Notes under the pieces: model-generated
The model's database searches: none
Told to the model about the DNA's origin: nothing
What the model saw: the letters and a program-made list of their open reading frames with translations, nothing else
Assembly: GCA_003342815.1 (NCBI GenBank)
Contig: PTEX01000012.1
Coordinates: 7,008,841-7,072,840 of the forward strand
DNA: 64,000 nucleotides
Direction of reading: 5' to 3'
Source of the DNA: Eudromia elegans
Taxonomy: Eukaryota > Chordata > Aves > Tinamiformes > Tinamidae
Made by a program: the position numbers and the translations under genes
Part shown: piece by piece, positions 1-13,150 of the stretch
How positions within the stretch are numbered: position 1 is the stretch's first letter
Layout: each line of letters starts with the position of its first letter

Positions 1-1619
1 CACGAATGAGGAATAGATCTCTGCCTAAATATGAATTTCCCTACGGCCTGGATAGCATTTATCCTTGCAGCCATCTGTGTGGGTCAGCACTTTGCATCAG
101 AAATCAGGGCTGTGCCCGAGGAACTGAAAAAGGGCCATAAAGGGAGATCCCATCAACAGCTCTGGCATCCTTGGGCTGCTACAAGCAAAGTCATTCAGTT
201 TTACCTGATTTCTGTGGTAGTGTATGGAGTGATAGTATGGATGAGAACAATATGTAGGCTGGACTGCTTGTAAAAGGTGATGCTGTCAATGCCCTGGAGG
301 TGTCTGAGGCCTGGGATCTGCAGGAGGAAGGTGTGGCCCCACGTGCGCTTCTCTGGGTTGACCTGCTGGCTGGCAGCCTCATTGTGTTTTGCCATCTCCT
401 CTTTTCTCTCTCTCTCAAACTAATCATGAGTTTGACAAGGGCTTTTGAGGTTGAAAGTGTGGGAGGAAGTTTGAATAAGTTAGGATCCTTTCTGGGATGG
501 GGTTCCTTGGCCCAAAGACAGGGTGAGAACAGAGAAGGAGATAGTGCCCAGTGCAGCCCCATGGGAGCACAGGCTGCACAGGCTGGTGCTGCTCTGGAGG
601 CAAAGTCTGTCCCCGAGAAAGGCTGTAACAAGTCCTCCCTGCCCTCCCTGACCCTAGATTCCAAAATAAGTGAAAATCAGATGTTGCAAGCTCCTTGTTC
701 AAAGGAGCTAAAAGCACTTGATTTCAGGAAAACTGCTGCAACACAACAAGAATTTTTAATTTGAATATACAAATCTAGTTATATATAGTAACCTCTGACT
801 TCATTTGTGCAATACAAAGGGCTTTGTACCATTTCCATTCCATTCAAATTTGTCTACCAAAAAAAAAAAAGTTCGAACTACACTTTGAGTTGCTGCAGCT
901 TCTTCAGTAGAGTGTCTCTGGCTACATGCAGACTGCAGTTCATCCACGTAAGCAAGGTTTGTATTTCACAGCAATGACGTTCTCCACTTCCCATAGCTGG
1001 AAAAAAAGCACCATTCCTGTAATTTCTTAGCAGAAAAAAACCCAGAAACTTGTAACTAAAAAGTCTAATTATAATTAATTGAAAAGGTTTTCTGTAGAAG
1101 CTAGTGGCAGTGATTTGCATAAATTCTCATTAAGGTGAATAATATATTTTCTTCAGGACCCATTAAACAAGCTTTAATCAGCTGAGCTTGGAAAACATCA
1201 CCGTGGAAGTTCAGTTTAGAAGTCATTATACAGCATCTAAAATAAGTCTTGAGATATTACAAAAACATATCCGAGAGACATCAACATCCTTCAGACAGTA
1301 AGAAACCATGTAATAAATAATAACGAGGAAGACTTAGATTGTTGTTGGTGGTTTTAAGTTAATTCTGAAGAATTATGAAGACAAAAGGTGGGAAGGAAAC
1401 CCTGTTTCACTGGAACAGTGGGGAGTCTTGCTGAAGTGAGGTATTGCAAGCTACTTTTTCTGTTAATTTAAGAATAAATTGGCAGGTGTGCTGTGTGCCA
1501 CACTAGTTACTACCTCTGCTATATGCCAAAGGCATCCATCTCTCTTTTAGTGGCTGGGCTACCACTGAAACTATTATTTATGTGTATATACTGGGCTTCT
1601 AGAATAGCCTAAATTTGCC

Positions 1620-1641
1620 TTTTTTTTTTTTTTTTTTTTTT
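1620..1641. repeat. Homopolymer T22
   Basis: This is an uninterrupted run of about 22 T followed by ATTATTAA. It could be a simple repeat or the reverse-strand tail of an old retroposed copy, but no insert is recognisable beside it. Confidence 0.9.
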
Positions 1642-4624
1642 ATTATTAATCTGCTCTTGCTTTTTTGTGATAAATTCTTATGCAGTCTTCAGATGGTAGA
1701 TTCTAAGTGGTTTGATGCATTGCCTTTCCCGTGTGTTTAACTGAACAACTTGCCTTTCTGAGTTAGGCATTTGGTGATAGGAACTGTATAAATTTCAGTT
1801 TATAGCAACCAACTTTTTTCTTCCTTAAGTAGTCTTGTGGGTGCCAGAAAAAAATGTGGAGTGACAGAAATCAACGTGTTTCTACTGTTCTTCCAAAGCT
1901 TTCCTCTTGTTCTATGTTTAATGCCATAAAGAACGCTTTAAAAAAACCTATACGTACATAATAATTCTATTTCATTGATTTTGAGTGGTACTATTGATGA
2001 GAAGCACTTGATTTGGTTGCACTGAATTTCTTCTTTAAGACTCGGTGAGCAGTCATACTTTCCTACCGTTTCTGTGTCAGGACAAATTTACAGTTTTGGA
2101 TGCTAGTACTGAAACAAATATTTAAAGCAGTAATTCCCAAATTGCTGTGTACGTATGTGCACACATAATATATGATTTGGTTCAAAGTGGTATATGGTTA
2201 GGCTGGAATTGGTACCACTGGAGTTGGTATCTACCAATGTTTGTTGTGGTACGGGGCCAAACAGAAAAGAAAGAAAGAAAAAAAACATACAAATTGTGTC
2301 TCTTTCTTAGAAAAAAAATGCTAATTATATAAAAAATGCTCTGTTATTTTGTGAAGTACAGATAAAGTACAGGATGGATCAGGATGATTAGGTGCTTATG
2401 AGTTCTAAGGAAACTTTACTCCTTATCTTAAGATTTTGACAGCTCATGTGTTTGAGTGGATGCTTTTGCAGCAAAATGAATTCTCACTGGCATGCAAGTA
2501 GACCGATAAATACAACTTTTCTTATGTTTACTAGCGGATTTGATCATAGTTTCCGCTTTTCATTATCCTCAGTAAAATTTTTTCCTTGTGAAGTTGTGTG
2601 GTGTGGGAGAGGATGGCCGTACAGATAGAAATAGGATCAATTGGTGTTTCTTTGTGACATAGAACCCTCCTTTATTAATAAATAAGGAGTTAGGAGCTTC
2701 TGAATGAAAATGTAATTCATGATCTCTTTTGCAGCTATAGAGACAGGGTTTAGAAATTGGTTGTTTATTTATTTAGTAGCAGAATGTCTTTAATGCTATT
2801 GGTAAATACTGTTTGTTTATAAATGTTTAAATTGGAATTTGATTCAAATATCCCCAAGTCATTGTGGTGTTTATGGTCATATGAGTTAGCTGTTCCAGCT
2901 TCTTTCTGAGACTCTGGAGAAGAATTCTTTAACTTTTGTACTGTACAGAGATCTGCAGTTATTTTATCTTCTAATAATTGTCACTGTTAATTCTCATTTT
3001 ATTATATTGGACAGGTCATATTTTAGTTGCGTTGTGTATAGTTCTTCTGGCTTTGCACTGACATTTAAGTTTGTTATCTCATTATAGTAATTAATCTGCA
3101 TCTGAAGTGCTGTGTGATTCATTTGTAGAGGAAAATATGCATCAACATGTCTCTAGATAACTCTCATCTTTGATATCTTTTTTTTTTCTCCCTCCCATTT
3201 CCCCTTTGCTTCAATTTGTATCTTGTTTAAAGACCTACTATCCTGCAGCCTGGCCTAGAGCATGTTAAGGTTCTACTGAACAGCTCTAAGTACTATGGGA
3301 GGTCTATAAGTGATGGGTGGCCCAAAATCCAAAGTCACCATTCTATTCAAATAAACACACAAAGCAAAGTATGTGCAAGACCTTTAACTCTTACAGGAGC
3401 TTGGCTGTGTGCCATACATCTGACTTAATGGAACTGCCGATTTCAGGGTTGCCTGGGGCCACAACCACAAATAAGCATATATATTTCTGAGGTCATTGGA
3501 ACCAATTTTATTATTTTCATAGCTATTGGAAATAAGTCACCTGGCTTGATTTTATACACAAGATTGCAGAATATCAGCCCACAGAAGTGACCTTTAATTT
3601 AAATCCTTCATCTCTTTTAATATTACTGGCCAAAGAAAAAACATTACCACAGCCAGAGTTTCTAGAGATACCATTTTATCTTTCTCAACAGTTATGGATC
3701 ACTACAGGTTTCATGTGCCTTCACGTGAAATCATCCTTAAAGTTATCACTGTACTCATTTCCGGTTAGACTCGGTTTAATTTGTAAACACGGAACTTTAA
3801 AACTTCCAAAAAGTTGGAAAAATCCCATGATGAGTTTCTTGGTCTTCCTGTTGGCTCCCAGGACCTGCCATGCACTTATGCCTAGATCTGCTTCTGTTAC
3901 CTCCCTGATTTCCACAGCATTTTTTTCTGCAAGACTATAAATTAGAAGCAGATAGAGGGGGTGATGAAGTTGATTTGAATTAGACAGTTATGGCTTGTTA
4001 CATACAAGATCTGGGTGACCTTTTCTAGAAGAGTTGGATAACAATATATGGGCATATCAGAATCTCTTCAGATTTCATGAAGTCAATGTGGCAGTCTGTG
4101 TTGAAAGCTTGAAAGAAACATTACATCAGTGCTACGCTGTTTTAGTGGGGAGTCGAGTGGTTTAGTCCCGAGAGCAACCTTCTCTTGGCCTTGGATAGTC
4201 CTGTTTAGTGATAATTCACTCCTCGGTGTCGTTTCATGTTTTGCATCATATTAGGGCTCTGGAAAATTTATGTTGCATATACATATCACTGTATTATTGC
4301 AAACAACTAATTTCCTGTGGAGAGAAATAAATTTTGAATTCACAATAACTTTTGTAGCAAGATCAATATGGAGCCCCGGAAAGAGTGGCAAGTCTGGTAG
4401 AGCAGAAACTGCTTGTTCTTTATAGTATTCTAGGTTGGTTTTATTATGCAGAAATAAATACATCCTGCTGTTTTATATGCTCTGGCAAGCTATCATGTTC
4501 TTCATTAAACTTTCAGTGGCTTGTAATGCTGTGGAAGACAGCAGAGAGGCAGTGTGAATCCTCCAGAGGCGACTTTCCCTGGCTTGGTAGGTAGCAGGTA
4601 TGCACTGTAGTCTATGTAGATGTT

Positions 4625-4640
4625 CAAGGAGATCTCCTTG
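4625..4640. repeat. Perfect 16-bp palindrome
   Basis: CAAGGAGATCTCCTTG equals its own reverse complement with no spacer. The flanking bases (T and C) break the symmetry. No function is assigned. Confidence 0.9.
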
Positions 4641-6469
4641 CTCTTTTGAAAACATAAAGGCTTGCAATTCTTTCTTGAATGTTATACTAAATACAAGTTG
4701 ATCTCTACTGGAAAACAGACTCTATTCAGTTATATGCTGCTTTCAAGTGAGTCTGCAGAGCAGTTTGTATGACTGTAGTGGGTTTTGTTTCCATTTTGTT
4801 GCTTGTGTTTGGTTTTGATTGTGAGCCAGGGTTGCCAGCAACATTTATTTGGCTGATTCTTGAAATGTGCAAGTAGATTTGTGTGTGTGTTGTCTAGAGG
4901 TGATACCGTATGGATAATGTGTACCTCTAAATAACCACAGACAGTACAGTTTTTTAATATATATATTTTTCCTATTATTCCTTGTGTCTGTGGATGCAAC
5001 TCAGATATCAGGACCTGCATCTGTTTCTCTCTTCTTACATGAGAAACTCAAGTATTCAAGGAGCATGCTTTAGCCTTGTCAACCAATGCAGTGGAATAGA
5101 ACCTACCTCTCTTTTAAGGGGTCTGAAAGTGCTAACTAGCCTCCGCAGGCAGTCTCTTCTCTAGTTCTTTTAGATAGCTTCCGTACCCCACAGTGTTGCA
5201 TATATTTCTCTTAATCTACCCTAGAGTGTATATTTCTTTTCTCTTTTCCATTTTTAATTTTTGAGGTCTCTTTGTGTGTTTTTACAGTCCGGTTTGTTTG
5301 AATACAGAAAACAATATTATCACCTTGTCATGGTGCGGTCCATTAGCAGTTTTGTAATTTTGAGATGACTTTTAACTTCAGAGTTAATAAAATATTACAC
5401 GTGAATTGCTTCCCACAAACCGTTTGCGGTGCTTGCCATTAACTATTAAAAGAGGCAAGATGTTCTTTTTCGTTAAGCTCTCAGTAATTTTATAAAGCTT
5501 TGTGTTCTCTTCCATAAAGTTTCGTCTATAGGTCTCTTTAGGCAGAACTTATTGCTGTCATTGTCAGAGGGCCAGAGTTATGAAGTACCATAACCTTTTC
5601 TGGCAGTCTGGTTCCTCAGCTACCACAAGAAATGCAATCCTCTGGTGTGCTGCTGTTGTCAAGGATGGTTGGACTTCAGTGTTGCACTGGGAAGTTAAAC
5701 CGCGCAGTTAAATATTGGCTCAGTCTTTCAGTAGATCTTCAGAAAGACTTCTGGTTTTCTGAACAGCACTTCTTAGGATAGCTAAACCTGCTGGAGTGGG
5801 TAGGGAGGTTGTTTTATAGCACTCAACTCACTAGTGGTGTAAAAGTGCAAGCTGAAGGCTGGCTCTGATTTCATTTACTGCGGAGGGAGGAAGAAAAAAG
5901 GTCAAACGTGAAAGAGATGATGGCATTTTGGTTTCCTAAAAGCATTGTCTAACTGATTTTTATTAGAGCAGTAATTAAAATAGATTTGGATGGTTCAGGT
6001 AGTAAATGAAAGAGAGCAGTTTCACTGCTATTGTACCTTTTGACATGAAAGGATGATAGGATAGGACTAGTGTGAAAGTGGCTGTAGTGGAAGTTTTAAA
6101 GTGTATTAATATGTATCATGAATTGTTATCAAATTTGCCTGTTGGCTGAACTTTATTTTGGATTGATTTTCTATTTGTACTTCCTGTTCTGATTGACTGT
6201 GGTTTCTGTGCCTATTGCAGGAAAAGATGAAAATTAAGAACCTTAAATTTCTAATAAACAAAGGTAATTGAAACTGTTTACAATTAATCCACTCCAGACT
6301 ATCTGGTGTGAATGTGCCATTGCTGTTCTGTAGCTAATTGAAATTATATATATCAACCAGCTAGCTAGCATGGAATTAGAAAGACCTGAAAATCTGGAAC
6401 TGTTCCAGTTCAACCCTAGTTTATTTTTGTAGCTCAGTTTAACTTTACATAGCTGAAATGTTATAGTCA

Positions 6470-7485
6470 CACATTCACAGAATAGTTGAAGACACCTTTG
6501 GATATCGTCTAGTCTAATCCCCCTGCTCAAGGTGGGTGAGGTAGAGTATGTTGTCCAGGACTGTGTCCAGGCGGGCTTTTGAGTATCTCCAAGGTTGGAG
6601 ACCCCACAGCCTATTTGGGCAACCTTTTTCAACGCTTATTAAGTTTTTCCTTATGTTCAGATGGAGTTTCCTGTATTTCAATTTCGGCCATTTTCCTCTC
6701 ATCTTGTCACTGGGCACCACTCAACAGTCCAACCCATCCTCCTTATACTGTCCCTTCAGATATTTAAATGCCTTGATAAGATCTCCTTTCAGTCTGCTCT
6801 TCCTAGGTCAAAGCTTCCCAACCCTCTTAGCCTTTTCTCATATAAGAGATGCTCCAGCCCATTAATCATCATAGCAGCCCTTCACTGGATTCACACTAGT
6901 AGCTTTATGTCTCTCCCATACAGGGCAGCCCAGAACTGGACACACCTCTCCAGATGTGGCCTCACTAGGTCTGAGTAGAGGGGAGGATCACCTCCCTCAG
7001 TCTGATGGCAATACTCTTCCTTATGCTCCTCAAGAAACTGTTGGTGGTCTTGGCCACAAAAGCACTTTGCTTATGGTCAACTTGTTGTCCATGAAGACTC
7101 CCATGTCCTTCTCTGAATAGCTGCTTTTCAGCAGATCAGCCTGTAACCTGTACTGGTACTTGGGTTTTGTTTCTCCTTAGGTGAAGAACTCTTCGTGTCC
7201 TGCTATTGAAGTTCACAAGGTTCTTCACTGTTTATCTGAACAGCTTGTTGAGGTCACTCTGAAGGGCAGCACAAACCTCTGGGGTATCAGTCACTCCTTT
7301 CAGTTTTGCATCACCAGCAAACTTGATGAGGGGGCACTCTGTCCCTTAATCCAGGTCTTTGATGACCAAGTTGAACCAGATTGGACCCATTATTGACCAT
7401 GCAGGGACACCACTGGCTACAGGCCTCCAACTGGACTCTACCCCACTGATCGTAACCCTCTGAGCTCTGCCATTCAGCCTGGCAG
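6470..7485 (-). mobile_element. CR1 LINE, 5'-truncated, antisense to TMTC2
   Basis: The sequence matches the reverse complement of the CR1 3' region over about 1 kb. Recognisable blocks include CACAGAATAG near 6475, TGGGCACCACTCAACAG-type sequence near 6710, the block around 6850-6980 (GATGCTCCAGCCC and later CTCACTAGGTCTGAGTAGAG), CATGTCCTTCTCTGAATAGC near 7105, GCAAACTTGATGAGGG near 7320, and CTACAGGCCTCCAACTGGAC near 7420. The 3' end is at the left, so the element lies on the minus strand. It covers only the C-terminal reverse-transcriptase region and 3' UTR. The frames are broken into short pieces of about 130 codons or less, so it is an old, dead copy. Its right edge, where similarity fades near 7485, is approximate. 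Confidence 0.93.
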
Positions 7486-8195
7486 GGAGGCTGATCTGCT
7501 ACATGATTTGGGTGATGGTTGTTACGCTTTTTAATGCAAGATTCTACTTACTGCCAGCCTCCTAATACCTACTATAAAAGGTAGAAAGGATCTATTTTGT
7601 TGTCGTTGTTTTGTTTTCATGTTTGGAAATTTAAAAGTCTACTGAAAGTCAAATTTTGTGCCAATTGCAGTTGATGGTATAATACTACTGGTTTCAGTGA
7701 CGTAAGTTGGAGGTTATTTCAATGTTAATGTGGGTTAATGCTAATGTAGCAAACATCAGGCTTTGATCCTGTGTATACTGATAACATAATTTCACTAATT
7801 CGTCATTTCCTGACCTTTTAGGTCCATCTTTGACAGCACCCATTAGAATCTGTGGGAATATGCTTGGTTTAAACCTAGATGTGTAATAGTGACTATAAAC
7901 TCCATAATTTCTTTTACAGAATAACTGTGATTAGTCCTTTTGATGTCATTTCTAAGCTCTTGCTTGAACAGCGCCTTGCCTACTGCCAGGATGTTAATAA
8001 CCAAACAACCAAGAGGGGAAAAAAAGTTTGTTGTAAGCATTTGCTGTAGTTTCCCATTTCTGTGCTCCCTCAATTACTCTGACCTGCCACAGTAGCTTGG
8101 TTTACTCTAATGGGCCTCTGACTGAATAGGGTATTGAGGTGCAAAGATGAACCAAATCAATAAAACCCATTCTGCCCCTTGGCAGTGGGATCAAT

Positions 8196-8214
8196 ACCCG
8201 CCGAATGGGCGGGT
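8196..8214. repeat. GC-rich hairpin, 7-bp stem
   Basis: ACCCGCC and GGCGGGT are exact reverse complements separated by GAATG. It sits in AT-rich intron, so the GC-only core is locally unusual. No repeat family is recognised. Confidence 0.85.
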
Positions 8215-8980
8215 GCCAGCTTGCCCTATTAAACTGTACTTGGGAAGGGCATCCCACAGTGCTCCCGTTGAGCAGCTACAGACCTGGAAAGAACATAGTT
8301 CATTCACCCAAGGCGATGCTAAACAATCACTCTATTCACTAGAAGTCATTACACATCTTTGTGGGTTCAAATATTGGTTTTAATTATCTGGCTGGTATTA
8401 TTTTTTGGTAGAATTTAGTCTTCATGAAAATCGGTTCTGACAGAGCTCTGCAACGAGTCCTGCTCCTTCTGCTGAAAGGAGAGCTTCCAGCAATTTGTCT
8501 GACACATCTGTAGAAGGGCCTGAGGATAAAGTTCAGCTCCAGTCACAAATTCTTTCTAGACAGATTTTGGGCCCTGTATCTGGGAATTTTGCTTATTAGG
8601 CATCCTATTTTGAGATGGGAGAGCGGTGTGCTATTTTCAGTGTGGAATCAACTGAAAAAAACCTACTTCAAATATTTTGATGGTGCATCACTGGTGAGTA
8701 AACTATCATCACAGAGAAATGTAAACCTCAGGTTTTATCTTAAAATATATACCAGGATTTCTTGCTATTTATTCCTTCAAGTTAAACTTGCTTTATTTCA
8801 TGTGGTTTTCTTCCTCCCCTTCTCCCCCTCTTTTTTTCCCACTTGCTCGGACTGTTCCACTGGAATAGGAGTATGTCATCTTTGGTTTATGTGTGTAGTT
8901 GGACTTTGGAGCTGACTCAACGTAAATCAGATTTTTAATCCCCAAGGAGAATTCCCTTGCCCTCCATTATAGCAATCCTT

Positions 8981-9005
8981 ATAGCACTGCTATAAGCAGT
9001 GCTAT
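8981..9005. repeat. Inverted repeat, 11-bp stem with 3-nt spacer
   Basis: ATAGCACTGCT (8981-8991) and AGCAGTGCTAT (8995-9005) are exact reverse complements around ATA. A transcript from either strand could fold into a tight hairpin. The stem is too short for a microRNA precursor. Confidence 0.92.
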
Positions 9006-9700
9006 GGCCACAATTGCCTGTGACTCTGACTAGGAGAAGTTAGTAAGCTGGTTTATGAAGATGGTGATGTTTTTTAAAGACTGGTGGCATATGCTTGGTT
9101 CATTAGACTGGATGGAATTTAAGAAGGAAATTTAAAAATTGTGTTTTTCACTTCCCCTCTATGTGTATTTGGAAGTTTCTAGTGCTTTAAGTTTAACCTA
9201 TTTATTTGGGCAGTCTTTAATGTGCATGACTGGGCAGCTTCTGAGAGCAGTTAAACTAAAAATGGACAATGTTACAATAAAAAAGATACCCAAGAGTTCT
9301 AGTTTATTCCCCTACAAAATCATCTTTTAAGCCTAATTCACTGTATGATACCTTGGCAAATGGTTAGAAGTGGAGGCCTTTCATAACCTAAATGGAAAAT
9401 GCCTCTTCTATACATTATTAAGAATGTGTTATAAAATTCTGGTAGCATGATAGTCTTTGGAAAGGGAAAGGAACTGAGAGAGTGAAGCCTAGAATGGTTG
9501 TTTTTGTGGTTACCTTTCTGCACAAAATTAGTTTTGTAATTTTACCCATATATACAGAACCAATTCAGCTTATGAAACTTGGGCTTAATGCTAAGCTTGA
9601 CATCCAGTTTGCAAGTGTGGGACAATGCAAAGACTTATTAAGTTTGAAGTGGGGTGGGAAAATTTGCCATTTCATTGCCCCAGTAGAGCTTTTGTTCCTT

Positions 9701-9727
9701 TTTGTTTGTTTGTTTGTTTTTGTTTTT
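9701..9727. repeat. (TTTG)n microsatellite
   Basis: TTTG units are repeated about four to five times, followed by a T-rich tail. Confidence 0.85.
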
Positions 9728-9774
9728 CCCCAGTGCTTTGTTCTCTGTTGGGCATTTTAGAGGTGCAAATGTCG

Positions 9775-9895
9775 TGTTCCTACTTGGGGGTGAGCGGCAG
9801 GAGGAGCGAGGAGGTGACTGCTCGGTGGTGGCCGTGAGGGACGCAGCCAGCCTGCATCTCAGGGAGGGCAGTCGAGGTGTGCGTCACGTCACTGA
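9775..9895. promoter_or_regulatory. GC/CpG-rich patch with tandem CREB/ATF half-sites
   Basis: A block of about 120 bp is GC-rich with several CpGs inside AT-rich intron. It contains CGTCACGTCAC (9882-9892), two CGTCA half-sites in direct tandem, equivalent to TGACG on the minus strand. These half-sites are the core recognised by CREB/ATF factors. Regulatory activity is inferred only. Confidence 0.25.
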
Positions 9896-12800
9896 TTGTG
9901 TGTGTCTGTCTCAGGTTGGGGAGGAAGAGACCTTTCCTGAGAGAGGGAAATTTGGGATGGGCACAAATTCCACAGCTGCTGAAAAATCTTTATTGTTTTG
10001 GAGCCTGGGTTTGGCAACACTGTTTGTAAGAGAGTGGGAGTTAAGCTGGGTTTGACCACTGCTCAAGACGATTATTGCTCTGAAAAATACAAATGTGACC
10101 AAGAATAGCTGGCATTGGTGTTAATATTTATTTCTTTATAGTAAGGACAAGTTCTAAAGCCTGGTGTAAGGCTTAACTTTGTGCATATGCACACACCAAG
10201 TTGTTTTCATTAAATAGATTTAAAATAACATCTTTCAGTTAAACCTCAGTGAAACTGAGTGTGAGCTAGGAATTGGTTTATGAAGAGTTTTTGGGTGCAA
10301 AAATAAAAAGTTAGAGGAAAGGAACTTAGGTAAAGTAACTTGTCACTGTTCTTTATTGACCCCCAAAAGGATAAAAAGCAAAGTGCCTGCATGTTTCTTG
10401 TGGTTCAGAAGTTTCTCCTCTAGTAATTATTTCTAAATATGTCTGTGTACGTGTTCCTGAGTATGCTTTTTGATGTCCTCTGCCTAAAAATACAGTACCA
10501 CCTAAAACCCCATTCAGGCTTCAAATTCAGTGCATGTCTATTTCGGCAACAGACGTATGTGTTTAGGCATAATTCCATGCAATTTAACTTTTTTAACTTT
10601 GGAAAACTATTGGATCAAAAAGTTGGAAAAAATGATATAAATGGAAAAAATAGATATAAAAAATAGTTACCAATCTTTTACCAGTACATGGCAAACTATC
10701 ATGAGAAAGAACAGAAAAGTGTGTGGTTATGGGACTAATGTATGACTGATAAAGCTCTAATCTGTACTGGCATAGGATGGTGCCTTCTTTTTCCAACAGT
10801 GCACTTTAAATGTGGATGTTTTGGAAAGATGTTATGAATATTCAGTCGGTGGCTGTCAAAGGAGAGTTGTTTCACATTCATCTTATTAATCTAGTAGAGA
10901 GATAACATTTCTACCTCAGCTGCTGTGTTCTTGAGCCTTAAAACATGAGATCTTTACTACAGTGATAATTGTGTTGTTGTGAGTTGCTGTGTGGTGAAAT
11001 GGTTAAAAAAAAAGAAAAAAGTTTATGTTTTGTGTTTTCAAAGGAAAGTGGGAGAAGAGAAATAGTGTAATGCCATGTTCTACTGTGGAGCTGTGAATCT
11101 AATAAGGCCTGCTGGGCCCACTTTTATCGTCGAAACTGGGTTTGAAAAGGGCAGTAGAGGTTCCAGCTGTGAATTCTGACCGTGTTTAAGAAACTGGTAT
11201 TACGTTTATGAATAAAAATAAACAAATAAATCATAGCCAAACTACTGCCTGGCATGAAGGCTTATTTGTAAGGAACAGCTGCAGTGTATATCAGGTAAAT
11301 ACAACATATCTTCAAGTCCCAGGTGAACAGGATTGTGTTGGATGGGGTGGTAGGGAGAGAAGTGGGTTTATGAGCTAGCTGAGAGAGGAGCAAAAAAGGA
11401 TTTGCTGGTCTAAGACTTTTGCTTTTTTTCTATGAAGGTTTCTTACAGATCTACTGTCTATACCGTTCTGAATAAAGTCGGGGAAAAGGCAAGAAGGCCG
11501 GAGCTGTTCTTCTCCTTTTAGTTTTACCTCTTTTCTCCTGAGATAAAACTGGCAAAATCCGATTTTTTTGGTGTCAGAAAGTATCGAGTACTTCTCTTGC
11601 TCTCTTTCAGCATTCTTTTTAACCTGTATCCGAATAGCCAAACTGTGGCAGGCAGTTAATCCTAATTAAGATTTTGCATTTCACATAGTCCTTTTTCCAG
11701 TGGGTGAGTGTTGTGCTGGGTGAAGATTAAACTGAGAGGGAATGAGGCACAAAGAAGAGTTAACTTGAAAGTGAGAATCTTTCTGCACTTGATCACATAT
11801 TTAGGATTGCAAAGGCTTATGTAGTATGAAGGCAGAGATAGAAAGGTCAGACTCTTTGTGGTATATTATGGTATATAGAAATTATACTATATATAGAAAA
11901 AAAACATATATTCTGGGAGAAAAAGACTTTTCAGGGCGCCTCAACCTTCTTGTAACCCAAATGTTTTGAGCCTTCAGTTCCTTAGTCTTCAAAGCTCTTT
12001 TAGTCAGTCGGAGAATGAGGGCGTGCAGCGTGCTCCAGCATGGTTAAGGCAGTGCCTGGTACATGTGTATATGTGTGTGTGTATGCCCTGTGTGTGACTC
12101 CCGGCACTGCGTCCGGGTGCTCTTCCTGCTTTGGGATAGGGCAGATAATGCCTCTTCTCAGTGGCTGGTTTTGTTGTTTCGCTTCTCTGTGTCTTTGGTT
12201 TCATTAGCAGTTGCAAGCATGTGAGTGCACAGTAGCAGAGTACTGTCCTCTCAGGTGACTTCCCATTCTGCTGCGATTAAATTGGGGAAAAGATCACCTA
12301 ACCAGTAATGTTTTGCAGATTTTGTTTGCTCTGTCATTAAGTGTTAGGTGGCTATGGAACTGCTCTTGCTGGACTGTAGTAGTCCAAACTCCACAGATAA
12401 TATTACTGTTCATTTGTATCTTTTCCTGAGGCACTGTGCTGACTGCTTAGCAGGTTAATAGCTTTCATTAGCTATTGTATGAGGCAAAAATAATGACAAA
12501 CCTCCTGATACTGTCTTCCAGCTGTGAACTTGGAGCTTGTTGTATTCAAATGTTTATAGTCAGAAAAGGTGCATACTATGGGCAGAAGTTTCCTAAGCAT
12601 TATTTTCCTTTGGTAATACTATTTTCTTTTTTCAATTGGTTTAAAGTACGTTTTGAATGTGGATGTTTTTCTTCATCTGTTTGAAGTGTATTGGCCTATT
12701 CTCAGCAACTCAGGTTCCTATACATCAGGAGCTGGATCGTGTATTTCCCAGCTGAAATCAGCTGAGTTGTTAGCTGTTCTGTAGAGATTACCTAAGGAAA

Positions 12801-13130
12801 GAAAGAAACTGAGAGCTGCAACTTGAAACCAGGTGGATGCACAGAGATTGGTTTCCTGTATATATCCCTAGTTGATATGCAATATATTTTTTGAAGTGTC
12901 ATGGATGTAATTTTACAGCTTGTTGGATCTGTGGCAAAATCCACTTTCGGAACTGTTGAGAAGGAATAAACCTTAATACAGAACATGTAAAATGTAATTG
13001 CTGCCAGAAATCTACAACAATGATAAATAGTTCCCCTGAGTTTGTAATTAAACTTCTAAATGAATGAGTTTTCACATGCTGATGCTGATTAGTTAAGGCA
13101 CTTCTATGTGCTAGGTAGTCTTGCTGATTT

Positions 13131-13150
13131 AAAAAAAAAATTTTTTTTTT
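13131..13150. repeat. A10T10 junction
   Basis: Ten A are followed directly by ten T, a perfect 20-bp palindrome made of homopolymers. Such A/T-tracts are stiff or bent and disfavour nucleosomes. Confidence 0.9.

Larger units (their letters stand above)
1..6469 (+). other. TMTC2: Intron 1 of TMTC2, 5' part of window
   Basis: This AT-rich sequence has no recognised gene. Open frames at the left end (about 154 codons + at 300-764 and 157 codons - at 191-664) resemble no protein known to me and overlap each other on opposite strands, as chance frames do. A T22 run lies at 1620-1641 and a 16-bp palindrome at 4625-4640. Nothing else is identifiable. Confidence 0.75.

Noticed and set aside
191-764. 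Overlapping 154- and 157-codon frames on opposite strands at the window start
   Set aside because: No domain, no exon signals tied to TMTC2 and mutual overlap make chance frames most likely. The missing TMTC2 exon 1 residues (YDDS etc.) are not here.
3240-3480. Possible old interspersed repeat (GACTTAATGGAACTGCCGAT)
   Set aside because: The resemblance to common amniote repeat phrases is too short to support a call.
6548-6978. Plus-strand frames of about 105 codons
   Set aside because: They lie antisense within the CR1 fragment and are not host genes.
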